A DNA stretch of 64,000 bases from Leucobacter muris (GCF_004028235.1 NZ_CP035037.1:186001-250000), one strand, 5' to 3'. Positions 45,553 to 54,695 are shown, counted from the first letter of the stretch. Made by a program: numbers and translations. Notes: a model not told the origin generated them from the letters alone.

Positions 45553-46806
45553 TCAGCCCCGAGGTCTGCGCGGTTCGAACACCATGCGCTCGCGTGAGAG
45601 CAGCAGCCCGGCGCCGAGTTGCAGGGTGATGCCCGTCAGCAGCACGAAGAGCGGCGGCACCCAGCTGCCAGTCGCGCCGTAGAGGGCCCCGAACAGCACC
45701 GGCCCCACCGCTGCGAGCAGGTAGCCGACCGACTGCGACATGCCCGAGGTGGCTGCGGCGGTGGCGGCGTCGGCCGAGCGCTGCGCCATGAAGGTGAGCG
45801 TCACGGTCAGCGAGCATCCCGAGGAGAGGCCGCAGATCACGAGCCAGAGCGGCAGCGCCGCCGGGGCGAAGATCAGGCCGATCGCCCCGATGCCTGCGAG
45901 GATCGGCAGCAGCGGGGGCAGGATCCGCCGCATCGCGCCGCGCGAGACGAAGGGGCCCGCGAGCGAGCCGAGCATGCCGCACACGTGGTAGACCATCACG
46001 TTGAACCCCGCCGTGACGGGGTCGGCGCCGCGCGAGAGGTCGATGGGTGCGAGCCAGGTCGCCCACACGTAGAACGTCGACGACTGGGTGCCCATGTAGA
46101 CCGCGATGCTCCAGGCGACCGGGTCGCGCCAGATGCGGCTGCCCAGCCGGGAGGGCGCAGGGGCGGGTGCAACGGAGGGGCGGGGTTCGGGATCGGCGGC
46201 GCCGGAGGCGGCCCCGGTCTCGGCCGCGCGCCGCAGCGCCAGGCCGCGCCGGCTGCGCGCCGCCCAGATCCACACGACGAGCGCGGGAAGCGCCATGACG
46301 CCGGTCGCGAGCAGCGCGATCCGCCACCCGACCGGCTCGCCCTCCCCGAGCGCGGCGTGGGCGATGGGCGCGACCATACCGGCCCCGATCGCCGCGGCCC
46401 CGCTCAGCAGCGTCGAGTAGATGCCCATGACGAGCGGCACGCGCCGGCCGAAGTCGCGCTTGATCGTCGCCGGCAGCAGCACGTTCGCGATCGCGAGCGC
46501 CGCGCCCACGAGCGCGGTGCCCAGCCAGAGGTTCGAGAGCGATCCGGGCAGCGAGCGCCAGACGGTGCCGATCGTGAGGACGACGAGCGACCAGCCCACC
46601 GCCGGGTTCAGGCCGATTCGCGCCGCGAGCCCCTGCGCGAGAGGCGACACCACCGCCCAGGCGAGCAGCGGGATCGACGCCAGCAGGCCGAGCGAGGCAG
46701 GGCTGACGCCCTGATCCGCCGCGATGTCCTCGAGCAGGGGGCCGACCCCGGTGATGGTCATGCGCATGTTGATCGCGACCAGGCAGACCGCGACGAAGAG
46801 CAGCAC
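45553..46806 (-). CDS. MFS transporter, CynX/NimT-like
   Basis: 417 residues from a GTG, about 12 membrane segments. The start LVAINMRMTITGVGPLLEDI and the FGRRVPLVMGIYS loop resemble the cyanate/nitroimidazole (CynX/NimT) branch of the major facilitator superfamily. A central loop rich in Ala/Pro (about 195-230) separates the halves. It starts 27 bp after the stop of the truncated ddaH gene and was probably its operon partner. Confidence 0.85.
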   Translation of the reverse strand: MLLFVAVCLVAINMRMTITGVGPLLEDIAADQGVSPASLGLLASIPLLAWAVVSPLAQGLAARIGLNPAVGWSLVVLTIGTVWRSLPGSLSNLWLGTALVGAALAIANVLLPATIKRDFGRRVPLVMGIYSTLLSGAAAIGAGMVAPIAHAALGEGEPVGWRIALLATGVMALPALVVWIWAARSRRGLALRRAAETGAASGAADPEPRPSVAPAPAPSRLGSRIWRDPVAWSIAVYMGTQSSTFYVWATWLAPIDLSRGADPVTAGFNVMVYHVCGMLGSLAGPFVSRGAMRRILPPLLPILAGIGAIGLIFAPAALPLWLVICGLSSGCSLTVTLTFMAQRSADAATAAATSGMSQSVGYLLAAVGPVLFGALYGATGSWVPPLFVLLTGITLQLGAGLLLSRERMVFEPRRPRG

Positions 46807-46833
46807 CCACGGGGCGCCGGGGGCGCGGGCGTC

Positions 46834-47414
46834 TCAGTCGAGGCAGCGCACGCGCACGGAGAGGCAGGTGGGGCAGCCCTCGAGCTTCTCGTACTCCGAG
46901 ATAGCGACCTCGGTGACGTCGTAGCCCAGGTCGCGCAGCATCGCGGCGGTCTGCGGCGCCGACGCCGAGATGAGCAGTTCGGAGTCGCTCAGGCAGACGA
47001 CGGCGGTGCCGTGCGGCTCGGGCACGGGCAGGAAGGCGGGGAAGATGCCGGGGTTGTCGACGAAGTCGGGGTAGCCGATCACGGTGCCGTCGGGGAGCGC
47101 GGTCACGGCGGTCTTGAGGTGCAGCACCTTCGTGACCGGCACGGCCACGACCCTGCCGCCGAGGGGGGCGAGGATGCGGCGCAGCTGCGCGATGCCCTGA
47201 GCGTTGGTGCGGCCGCCGCGGCCCACGTAGACGGTGTCGCCGACCTTCAGCACGTCGCCGCCGTCGAGGGTGCCGGGCTCCTGGATCTCGACGACGGGGC
47301 AGCCGAGCGTCTCGAGCGCGCGGCGGGTGCCCGGGGTCTCGGGCTTGCGGCTGTCGGCGCCGGGGCGCGAGATCACGGCCACGTTGCGGAACATCACGAC
47401 GGTGTCCTCGATGA
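46834..47414 (-). pseudogene. Dimethylarginine dimethylaminohydrolase-like gene, 5' end removed by IS3
   Basis: The remaining frame starts at the IS3 junction with IIEDTVVMFRNVAVISRPG and continues with GTLDGGDVLKVG, the catalytic His in KVLHLKTAV and the catalytic Cys in GCPTCLSVR. These are the DDAH/amidinotransferase-fold motifs. The first 60-70 residues, which normally include substrate contacts, are missing; I found no copy of them elsewhere in the window. The remaining 187-codon frame with its ATG at 47397 is unlikely to give an active enzyme. DDAH hydrolyses methylarginines to citrulline. Confidence 0.85.
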
Positions 47415-47451
47415 TGAATTGGCCTGGTTTGAGTTCCGACCGGTTTTCCTG

Positions 47452-48363
47452 TCAACCTGTCGGTGACAGAAGTTCCTCGGCCTCAGCATAGTAGGCCTGC
47501 TCGACCTCGATCGGGGTACGCATATCGAGCTCCCCGTGAAGGCGCTCATGGTTCCACCACCACACGTATTCGAGGGTCGCGAGTTCGACCTGCTCAACCG
47601 TCCGCCAGGGGCCCTGCTGTCGGATCAGTTCGGTCTTGTAGAGGTTGTTGACCGCCTCAGCCATGGCATTGTCAAAACTGTCGCCGACCGTCCCGGTCGA
47701 GGGCACTGCTCCGAGTTCCGCAATGCGATCCGTATAGACCATGGCGGTGTAATTCGACCCGTGATCGGCGTGATGGATCAGGCCATCGAGCCTGCCGCCC
47801 GATTGCCACGCAGCCATATCGAGTGCCTGCATCGGCAGAACCTCAGATTTCAGCGTCGCAGCGACATTCCAGCCCACGATTCTGCGCGAGTACACGTCAG
47901 TGACGAACGCGACATAGGCGAACCCAGACCAGGTGGCGACGTAGGTCACGTCGCACACCCAGAGCTTGCGCGGCCCGTCAGCGGCGAATCTCCGGTTGAC
48001 GAGATCGGCAGGCAGTGCCGCCGTTTTGTTAGGGCGTGTGGTGAACACGCGCTTTGATTTCCGTACCCCGCGCACGCCGGCGAGCCGCATCAGACGCTCG
48101 GTCTGGTCGCGGCCGATCTTCCACCCCTCACGCTTCAGCAGGGCATGCATCTTCCGGCGCCCGTACACGCCATAGTGCTTCGCGTGGAGCCGCCGGATCT
48201 CAGGGAGGAGCAACTCGTCGCGCAGCTGCCTGGCTGAGGCCGACCGGGCTTTCGCGGCCCGGTATCCGCGGGAGGTGAGGAACCCACGAACTGCCGCACG
48301 CAGCGTACGACAGAGGAACTCGACCCCGAAACGATCACGGTACTCGTCGATGAATCTGATCAT
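47452..48363 (-). CDS. IS3-family transposase OrfB (copy A)
   Basis: 303 residues with the rve core: VCDVTYVATWSG (Asp), HHADHGSNYTAM (Asp) and SFDNAMAEAVNNLYKTELI (Glu). An N-terminal HTH_21 region reads RRKMHALLKREGWKIGRDQTERLMR. Its ATG overlaps the stop of OrfA (ATGA). IS3 elements usually make a fused OrfAB by frameshifting; a TTTTTC stretch near the OrfA end could serve. Confidence 0.95.
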   Translation of the reverse strand: MIRFIDEYRDRFGVEFLCRTLRAAVRGFLTSRGYRAAKARSASARQLRDELLLPEIRRLHAKHYGVYGRRKMHALLKREGWKIGRDQTERLMRLAGVRGVRKSKRVFTTRPNKTAALPADLVNRRFAADGPRKLWVCDVTYVATWSGFAYVAFVTDVYSRRIVGWNVAATLKSEVLPMQALDMAAWQSGGRLDGLIHHADHGSNYTAMVYTDRIAELGAVPSTGTVGDSFDNAMAEAVNNLYKTELIRQQGPWRTVEQVELATLEYVWWWNHERLHGELDMRTPIEVEQAYYAEAEELLSPTG

Positions 48364-48674
48364 TTCGTTCGTGGCCGGTCGAGTTCCTTCGCGAAAAACA
48401 CGCTCGCGGCTTTGAGTACCTCGTTGGCCTTACGGAGCTCGCTCACCTCGCGGCGTAACCGCCGGTTCTCCTGGGCCATATCGATCGAGGTGCCAGGCTT
48501 CGCGCCGGTATCGATGTCGTAGCGGCGCTGCCACACGCGCAGCGTCTCCGGGCTCACTCCGAGGAGCCCACCGACGTGTCGGCAGGCCGCGGTCAGCGAC
48601 TCGTGCTCGGGACGGGCTTCGGCGAGCATCCGAAGTGCGCGCTGGCGAAGTTCAGGGTCATATTTGCTTGGCAT
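48360..48674 (-). CDS. IS3-family transposase OrfA (copy A)
   Basis: 104 residues from the ATG at 48674 with GGATGGAA upstream. The helix-turn-helix SLTAACRHVGGLLGVSPETLRVWQRR is followed by a leucine-zipper-like coiled coil (ENRRLRREVSELRKANEVLK), the standard OrfA layout for DNA binding and dimerisation. Confidence 0.95.
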   Translation of the reverse strand: MPSKYDPELRQRALRMLAEARPEHESLTAACRHVGGLLGVSPETLRVWQRRYDIDTGAKPGTSIDMAQENRRLRREVSELRKANEVLKAASVFFAKELDRPRTK

Positions 48675-48723
48675 CGTAGTTCCATCCTTGTATAAAGATC
48701 GGAACTCAAACCAGGCCAATTCA

Positions 48724-49459
48724 GGTGAGGAACACCCCGTTCTATGTCGTGATGGGCGTCACCGTGAACGGGGAACGCGACATCCTCGGCATCTGGGCCG
48801 GTGACGGTCAGGAGGGTGCGAGGTTCTGGCTGCAGGTGTTCACCGAGCTGAAGAACCGGGGTGTCGAGGACGTGCTCATCGCGGTCTGCGACGGGCTGAA
48901 GGGTCTCCCGGAGGCGATCAACACCACTTGGGAGCAAACGGTCGTCCAGCAGTGCATCGTCCATCTGATCCGCAACAGCTTCCGCTACGCCGGGCGGCAA
49001 CACCGCGACGCGATCGTCCGTTCCCTCAAACCCGTCTACACGGCCCCGTCGGAGCAGGCGGCGAAGGATCGGTTCGAGGAGTTCGCCGCCGAGTGGGGTG
49101 GACGGTATCCGGCGATCGTGCAGCTCTGGAAGAACAGCTGGGCGGAGTTCGTGCCGTTCCTTGAGTATGACGTCGAGATCCGGCGGGTGATCTGCACGAC
49201 CAACGCGATCGAGTCAATCAACGCTCGCTATCGGCGCGCCGTGAGAGCTCGGGGGCACTTTCCCAACGAGGCCGCCGCGCTGAAATGTCTCTACCTCGTG
49301 ACGCGGTCGCTTGACCCGACTGGCGGCGGAAGGGCACGCTGGGTGATGAGGTGGAAGCCCGCGCTGAACGCGTTCGCGATCACCTTCGCCGGACGGTTCG
49401 AGAAAACCACTCACGAATGAAAACCGCCGGATCCCACACACCGTTTATCGGACAGACCC
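48724..49459 (+). mobile_element. IS256-family fragment (right 736 bp)
   Basis: The right end matches the complete copies up to GGACAGACCC at 49459. The left part is lost at the IS3-A junction. It differs from the complete copies by at least two silent changes (GGT for GGC and CTT for CTC), so it is an older copy. Confidence 0.93.
48725..49420 (+). pseudogene. IS256 transposase, C-terminal part only
   Basis: Corresponds to residue 201 onward of the complete transposase (starting VRNTPFYVVMG). The first catalytic Asp (D190) is missing, so it cannot be active. Confidence 0.92.
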
Positions 49460-49502
49460 GATAGTTTTGTGTGCGAAAAAATGATAGTTTTGTGTGCGAA
49501 AA
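49460..49502 (+). repeat. Two direct repeats in front of the toxin-antitoxin operon
   Basis: GATAGTTTTGTGTGCGAAAA occurs at 49460 and 49483 (period 23 bp). The first copy touches the end of the IS256 fragment. Position and spacing suit an operator for the ribbon-helix-helix antitoxin encoded downstream (inference). Confidence 0.65.
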
Positions 49503-49518
49503 GAATTGGTGGTGACGT

Positions 49519-49782
49519 TTGCTGTACGTGCAGGTACACGAATCAGCGCTCAAGCGTGGTTTGGACGCTGACGAAGTGATCCGCATGTGGAAGGAGGGCA
49601 CCGAAGAAACCATGATCGACGACGACGAACCCCCGCGGTACATGCGACTCGCGTTCGACAGCGCAGGTCGACCGTGGGAGCTTGGGGCGTTGAGCTTTGG
49701 GAACGGTGCCAGGTATCTCGTGATCCACGCAATGCCCGCCCGCCGGTCAGTAGTAGCCAAGATGCAGAGGAGGTTGAAATGA
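49519..49782 (+). CDS. BrnT-like toxin of a type II toxin-antitoxin pair
   Basis: 87 residues from a TTG with GGTGG upstream; a GTG at 49528 is the alternative. The sequence VQVHESALKRGLDADEVIRMW, an acidic DDDEPPRYMRL stretch, AGRPWELGAL and the end YLVIHAMPARR match small actinobacterial toxins with a BrnT/RelE-like fold, presumed ribonucleases. It is coupled by ATGA to a CopG-like gene. The toxin-first order and small size support the assignment; the function has not been shown for this subgroup as far as I know. Confidence 0.72.
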   Translation: MLYVQVHESALKRGLDADEVIRMWKEGTEETMIDDDEPPRYMRLAFDSAGRPWELGALSFGNGARYLVIHAMPARRSVVAKMQRRLK

Positions 49783-50072
49783 GTGACAAGATCGCCAAGC
49801 CCGTGAATGGTTCCTACGGCGTAATTGACGGCGTGGAAATCACCGAGGAAGTGATCGCCCGCCTCGTGAAGAACGCCGAGGACAAGTTCCCTGGTGCAAC
49901 ATTTCGGTCGCCTGGTCGCCCAGCGCGCACCGACGAACCCTCGAAAGCGGTAACGGTGCGTCTGAGCGAGTCTGAGCTGGCCGCAGTCATGGCCCGCGCC
50001 GAGCGTGAACACCGCACACGGTCAGAGGCAATCCGCGAAGCTCTCGCAGAATGGGCACATGCCGCTGTATGA
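49779..50072 (+). CDS. CopG/ribbon-helix-helix antitoxin
   Basis: 97 residues with GAGGAGG before the ATG. The N-terminal half (GVIDGVEITEEVIARLVKNAE) should wrap the toxin. The C-terminal half is a ribbon-helix-helix: KAVTVRLSESELAAVMARA then RTRSEAIREALAEW. It is expected to neutralise the preceding toxin and repress the operon from the repeats upstream. Confidence 0.8.
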   Translation: MSDKIAKPVNGSYGVIDGVEITEEVIARLVKNAEDKFPGATFRSPGRPARTDEPSKAVTVRLSESELAAVMARAEREHRTRSEAIREALAEWAHAAV

Positions 50073-50663
50073 GTGATGCCGACAGCTAAATGCGGGTGTG
50101 AACGCTGTACCTACACCGAACCGGCCGACCTCACCCTCGGCGGGATGCCGCTGTGCGGGTGTTGCGCGGCTGACTGCCCCGACGCTCACGGAGAAGCAGC
50201 CAACGAACGGCGTGAACAGCTCATCGCAGAACAGCGCGCTGAGGAACACGAAATCGCGCACATCGTTCGTGAACGACAGCACGAACAAGCACGCCCACTC
50301 AGCGAGCTTGCTACCAAGCTGGGCTTCATCCTCGACGACCAAGGCGAAACCGAAGAAGACTACGACGGTGAACATCTCGGCCCGTCGCGAAGAGGTGCCC
50401 CCGGCACAACCCCAAACACACCGGGTATCTGGCGCTATGTCGTCTCCCGCACGTCCAACTCCTCGGAGCTGGATGGTGAAGCGTTCGAGATTCGCGAATT
50501 CTACCCCGCCGAAGACGGGCCAGAATTCAGCTACACCACCGACCCCGTAGCGCCTGCCGGCGCGACCATTAAGGAGCTGCGCGAAGAGCTACTGCACATG
50601 CTCGCTGCGCTCGATCATCCCATCCTCGATCTCACCTCCGACCCTCCTCACCTGCACCCCTAA
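50073..50663 (+). CDS. Hypothetical protein with N-terminal zinc-ribbon-like cysteines
   Basis: 196 residues; the GTG at 50073 directly follows the antitoxin stop, and an ATG is the next codon. The first 40 residues hold seven cysteines (KCGCERC, LCGCCAADC), suggesting zinc binding. A charged helical region (about 42-75) and an acidic, soluble C-terminal part follow. I do not recognise the family; such proteins are frequent on actinobacterial plasmids and integrated elements. It probably belongs to the toxin-antitoxin transcript. Confidence 0.6.
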   Translation: MMPTAKCGCERCTYTEPADLTLGGMPLCGCCAADCPDAHGEAANERREQLIAEQRAEEHEIAHIVRERQHEQARPLSELATKLGFILDDQGETEEDYDGEHLGPSRRGAPGTTPNTPGIWRYVVSRTSNSSELDGEAFEIREFYPAEDGPEFSYTTDPVAPAGATIKELREELLHMLAALDHPILDLTSDPPHLHP

Positions 50664-50789
50664 CAGCCACGTCCGCATCCTCAGCTCACCTCCCTTGCCA
50701 GCTTCGCCAACAACTCACGCCCCTCACTCACCTTTCCCTCACTATCCGTGAAGCACGTAATCTAGTGAACTAGCAGCGCCGCTGCGCGG

Positions 50790-52174
50790 GGGACTGTCTG
50801 AATAATGGTGTGTGAGGGTCCGGCCTGATCCGAAAGGAGATGGCCGTGGCTGACACGACCACTGTCGTTGTTGACGACGAGATGATTGATCCCGTGACCG
50901 GGGAGATCATCGATCAGAAAGAACTCGCAGAACGCTTGCTCGCGCAGGCGAAGGAGCAGGGCGTGAGCCTGACGGGGCCGGGCGGCCTGCTCAGCCAGCT
51001 CACGAAGAACGTCCTCGAGACCGCGCTGAATGCCGAGTTGACCGAGCACCTCGGCCACGAGCACGGCGGGACCCCAATCGGCGAGAACATGCGTAACGGG
51101 ACGCGGGTCAAGACGGTGCTGACAGAGATCGGCCCCGTCGAGATCGAAGTCCCGCGAGATCGAGACGGGTCGTTCGAGCCGGTGATCGTCCCCAAGCGGA
51201 AACGCCGACTGGACGGCATCGATCAGATCGTTCTGTCCCTTTCCGCTCGGGGGTTGACGACCGGTGAGATCGCTGCGCATTTCGACGAGGTCTATGGGGC
51301 GAAGGTCTCCAAGGACACGATCAGCCGGATCACCGAGAAGGTCGCCGGGGAACTCGCCGAATGGTCGAGCAGGCCGTTGGATGCGCTCTACCCGGTGATC
51401 TTCGTCGACGCGATCGTGGTGAAGGTCCGTGACGGGCAGGTGAGGAACACCCCGTTCTATGTCGTGATGGGCGTCACCGTGAACGGGGAACGCGACATCC
51501 TCGGCATCTGGGCCGGTGACGGTCAGGAGGGTGCGAGGTTCTGGCTGCAGGTGTTCACCGAGCTGAAGAACCGGGGTGTCGAGGACGTGCTCATCGCGGT
51601 CTGCGACGGGCTGAAGGGTCTCCCGGAGGCGATCAACACCACTTGGGAGCAAACGGTCGTCCAGCAGTGCATCGTCCATCTGATCCGCAACAGCTTCCGC
51701 TACGCCGGGCGGCAACACCGCGACGCGATCGTCCGTTCCCTCAAACCCGTCTACACGGCCCCGTCGGAGCAGGCGGCGAAGGATCGGTTCGAGGAGTTCG
51801 CCGCCGAGTGGGGCGGACGGTATCCGGCGATCGTGCAGCTCTGGAAGAACAGCTGGGCGGAGTTCGTGCCGTTCCTCGAGTATGACGTCGAGATCCGGCG
51901 GGTGATCTGCACGACCAACGCGATCGAGTCAATCAACGCTCGCTATCGGCGCGCCGTGAGAGCTCGGGGGCACTTTCCCAACGAGGCCGCCGCGCTGAAA
52001 TGTCTCTACCTCGTGACGCGGTCGCTTGACCCGACTGGCGGCGGAAGGGCACGCTGGGTGATGAGGTGGAAGCCCGCGCTGAACGCGTTCGCGATCACCT
52101 TCGCCGGACGGTTCGAGAAAACCACTCACGAATGAAAACCGCCGGATCCCACACACCGTTTATCGGACAGACCC
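50790..52174 (+). mobile_element. IS256-family insertion sequence, copy B
   Basis: 1385 bp, complete ends. The flanking octamers differ (CTGCGCGG left, GCCTTGAA right), so this copy is probably the product of recombination between two copies with loss of the DNA between them. Confidence 0.93.
50840..52135 (+). CDS. IS256-family transposase (copy B)
   Basis: 431 residues, identical in protein sequence to copy A, with D190, D256 and E363 present and AAAGGAG before the start. Confidence 0.97.
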   Translation: MAVADTTTVVVDDEMIDPVTGEIIDQKELAERLLAQAKEQGVSLTGPGGLLSQLTKNVLETALNAELTEHLGHEHGGTPIGENMRNGTRVKTVLTEIGPVEIEVPRDRDGSFEPVIVPKRKRRLDGIDQIVLSLSARGLTTGEIAAHFDEVYGAKVSKDTISRITEKVAGELAEWSSRPLDALYPVIFVDAIVVKVRDGQVRNTPFYVVMGVTVNGERDILGIWAGDGQEGARFWLQVFTELKNRGVEDVLIAVCDGLKGLPEAINTTWEQTVVQQCIVHLIRNSFRYAGRQHRDAIVRSLKPVYTAPSEQAAKDRFEEFAAEWGGRYPAIVQLWKNSWAEFVPFLEYDVEIRRVICTTNAIESINARYRRAVRARGHFPNEAAALKCLYLVTRSLDPTGGGRARWVMRWKPALNAFAITFAGRFEKTTHE

Positions 52175-52235
52175 GCCTTGAAGGGGTCATCCCAATCGCA
52201 CTCAACAGTAAGTCCGTCGCATTGCAAGTCTTGTC

Positions 52236-53620
52236 GGGACTGTCTGAATAATGGTGTGTGAGGGTCCGGCCTGATCCGAAAGGAGATGGCCGTGGCTGAC
52301 ACGACCACTGTCGTTGTTGACGACGAGATGATTGATCCCGTGACCGGGGAGATCATCGATCAGAAAGAACTCGCAGAACGCTTGCTCGCGCAGGCGAAGG
52401 AGCAGGGCGTGAGCCTGACGGGGCCGGGCGGCCTGCTCAGCCAGCTCACGAAGAACGTCCTCGAGACCGCGCTGAATGCCGAGTTGACCGAGCACCTCGG
52501 CCACGAGCACGGCGGGACCCCAATCGGCGAGAACATGCGTAACGGGACGCGGGTCAAGACGGTGCTGACAGAGATCGGCCCCGTCGAGATCGAAGTCCCG
52601 CGAGATCGAGACGGGTCGTTCGAGCCGGTGATCGTCCCCAAGCGGAAACGCCGACTGGACGGCATCGATCAGATCGTTCTGTCCCTTTCCGCTCGGGGGT
52701 TGACGACCGGTGAGATCGCTGCGCATTTCGACGAGGTCTATGGGGCGAAGGTCTCCAAGGACACGATCAGCCGGATCACCGAGAAGGTCGCCGGGGAACT
52801 CGCCGAATGGTCGAGCAGGCCGTTGGATGCGCTCTACCCGGTGATCTTCGTCGACGCGATCGTGGTGAAGGTCCGTGACGGGCAGGTGAGGAACACCCCG
52901 TTCTATGTCGTGATGGGCGTCACCGTGAACGGGGAACGCGACATCCTCGGCATCTGGGCCGGTGACGGTCAGGAGGGTGCGAGGTTCTGGCTGCAGGTGT
53001 TCACCGAGCTGAAGAACCGGGGTGTCGAGGACGTGCTCATCGCGGTCTGCGACGGGCTGAAGGGTCTCCCGGAGGCGATCAACACCACTTGGGAGCAAAC
53101 GGTCGTCCAGCAGTGCATCGTCCATCTGATCCGCAACAGCTTCCGCTACGCCGGGCGGCAACACCGCGACGCGATCGTCCGTTCCCTCAAACCCGTCTAC
53201 ACGGCCCCGTCGGAGCAGGCGGCGAAGGATCGGTTCGAGGAGTTCGCCGCCGAGTGGGGCGGACGGTATCCGGCGATCGTGCAGCTCTGGAAGAACAGCT
53301 GGGCGGAGTTCGTGCCGTTCCTCGAGTATGACGTCGAGATCCGGCGGGTGATCTGCACGACCAACGCGATCGAGTCAATCAACGCTCGCTATCGGCGCGC
53401 CGTGAGAGCTCGGGGGCACTTTCCCAACGAGGCCGCCGCGCTGAAATGTCTCTACCTCGTGACGCGGTCGCTTGACCCGACTGGCGGCGGAAGGGCACGC
53501 TGGGTGATGAGGTGGAAGCCCGCGCTGAACGCGTTCGCGATCACCTTCGCCGGACGGTTCGAGAAAACCACTCACGAATGAAAACCGCCGGATCCCACAC
53601 ACCGTTTATCGGACAGACCC
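52236..53620 (+). mobile_element. IS256-family insertion sequence, copy C
   Basis: 1385 bp with complete ends and an intact 8-bp target duplication GTCTTGTC (52228-52235, 53621-53628). It lies only 61 bp after copy B in the same orientation. Confidence 0.95.
52286..53581 (+). CDS. IS256-family transposase (copy C)
   Basis: 431 residues, identical to copies A, B and D at protein level. Confidence 0.97.
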   Translation: MAVADTTTVVVDDEMIDPVTGEIIDQKELAERLLAQAKEQGVSLTGPGGLLSQLTKNVLETALNAELTEHLGHEHGGTPIGENMRNGTRVKTVLTEIGPVEIEVPRDRDGSFEPVIVPKRKRRLDGIDQIVLSLSARGLTTGEIAAHFDEVYGAKVSKDTISRITEKVAGELAEWSSRPLDALYPVIFVDAIVVKVRDGQVRNTPFYVVMGVTVNGERDILGIWAGDGQEGARFWLQVFTELKNRGVEDVLIAVCDGLKGLPEAINTTWEQTVVQQCIVHLIRNSFRYAGRQHRDAIVRSLKPVYTAPSEQAAKDRFEEFAAEWGGRYPAIVQLWKNSWAEFVPFLEYDVEIRRVICTTNAIESINARYRRAVRARGHFPNEAAALKCLYLVTRSLDPTGGGRARWVMRWKPALNAFAITFAGRFEKTTHE

Positions 53621-53729
53621 GTCTTGTCTGCTGGAACGATCATCTATGCTGAAGAATGGGACCAGGTCTAACTGTGCATCAGATTTCAGCGGCCTGAAGT
53701 GTCTGAGATAATGAATCGGCGGTTGGGTC

Positions 53730-54695
53730 GTGACTGTTGTGAGTGCTGAGCGAGTAGCGGGGCGTGGAAATCGGAGGCGGTGGCGGCCGAGTGTTTTAAC
53801 CTGGTTGGTTGTAGTGCTGGCAACCGCGGGAATGATTGCGGGGCTGTATCCGATGACTGCGGCGTGGTTGTCTTCTTACAATCAGTCTCAAGTGATCCAG
53901 AATGCTCAGACGGACATCGACTCACTTTCCCCGGGGAGGGAAGATCAGCTCGCTGCGGCGCATGCCTACAATGACGCCCTTTCTGCAGGGGTAAGGCTTG
54001 AAGCAGGAGGCAATGTTCCAGTCGGCACGGGCAATCTGTCAGGTGTTGATCTTCGTTATGACGAGCTCCTCAACGCTAATGATGAAGGACTCATGGGGCG
54101 GATCAAGATTCCTGGTATTTCTGTTGACTTGCCTATTTACCATGGCACGTCTGACGCGACCCTGTTGAAGGGGGCTGGGCATCTTGAGGGGAGTCATCTT
54201 CCGGTCGGCGGCGCGAGTACGCAGTCGGTGGTGACTGCTCACCGCGGTTTGGTGAACTCGACGATGTTTACGAATCTCGACAAGGTGCGTTCTGGGGATA
54301 CGTTTACTGTTGAGGTGCTTGGGGAAGTGCTCACGTATCGTGTGTTTGATATTCAGATTATTGATCCTGATGAAATAAGCTCGTTGCGTGTGCAGCCTGG
54401 TCGGGATCTTGTAACGCTGATCACGTGCACGCCTTTAGGGATTAACTCTCAGCGGATCGTAGTCACTGGTGAGAGGATCACCCCAACACTTCCCGATGAC
54501 CTTGCCAGCGCTGGTGCGGTGCCCACGGTTCCGGGTTTTCCTTGGTGGACAGTAATCGGGGGACTGGGGGTGATCTTGATCGGCGCGTATAGTGTTCGGC
54601 AGGGCTTCATTGATGCCCGCGTCAGGGAGCGTCAGAGACAGCGCGCAGGCGGGGGCGTCCATATGAGCGAGGCAACAATTTCATCACCGGCCTAG
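53730..54695 (+). CDS. Class C (pilin-polymerising) sortase
   Basis: 321 residues from a GTG. An N-terminal membrane helix (about 22-47) and a C-terminal one (about 267-290) flank the sortase domain, the usual class C topology. Catalytic residues: H171 (VTAHRGL), C233 (TLITCTPLG) and R242 (NSQR). Such enzymes link pilin subunits that carry LPxTG signals. No pilin gene is left nearby. Base composition is clearly lower in GC than the surroundings and the gene is flanked by insertion sequences on both sides, so it is a transferred and probably orphaned gene. Confidence 0.92.
   Translation: MTVVSAERVAGRGNRRRWRPSVLTWLVVVLATAGMIAGLYPMTAAWLSSYNQSQVIQNAQTDIDSLSPGREDQLAAAHAYNDALSAGVRLEAGGNVPVGTGNLSGVDLRYDELLNANDEGLMGRIKIPGISVDLPIYHGTSDATLLKGAGHLEGSHLPVGGASTQSVVTAHRGLVNSTMFTNLDKVRSGDTFTVEVLGEVLTYRVFDIQIIDPDEISSLRVQPGRDLVTLITCTPLGINSQRIVVTGERITPTLPDDLASAGAVPTVPGFPWWTVIGGLGVILIGAYSVRQGFIDARVRERQRQRAGGGVHMSEATISSPA

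Larger units (their letters stand above)
47415..48723 (-). mobile_element. IS3-family insertion sequence, copy A
   Basis: 1309 bp bounded by the inverted repeats TGAATTGGCCTGGTTTGAGT (47415 and complement of 48723). No target duplication is seen: the left flank ends TCGATGA and the right starts GGTGAGG. The left flank is ddaH and the right flank is the inside of an IS256 copy, so the element has taken part in a rearrangement. Confidence 0.93.
52177..53671 (+). pseudogene. 3' remnant of an unknown gene, split by IS256 copy C
   Basis: Taking out IS256-C and one GTCTTGTC joins 52177-52235 to 53629-53671 in frame. The result is 33 codons ending in a stop at 53669-53671, with the C-terminal residues VLSAGTIIYAEEWDQV. 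The 5' part ended at the right end of IS256-B. I do not recognise the protein. It lies 58 bp before the sortase gene and may have belonged to the same pilus or surface-protein locus. Confidence 0.55.
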
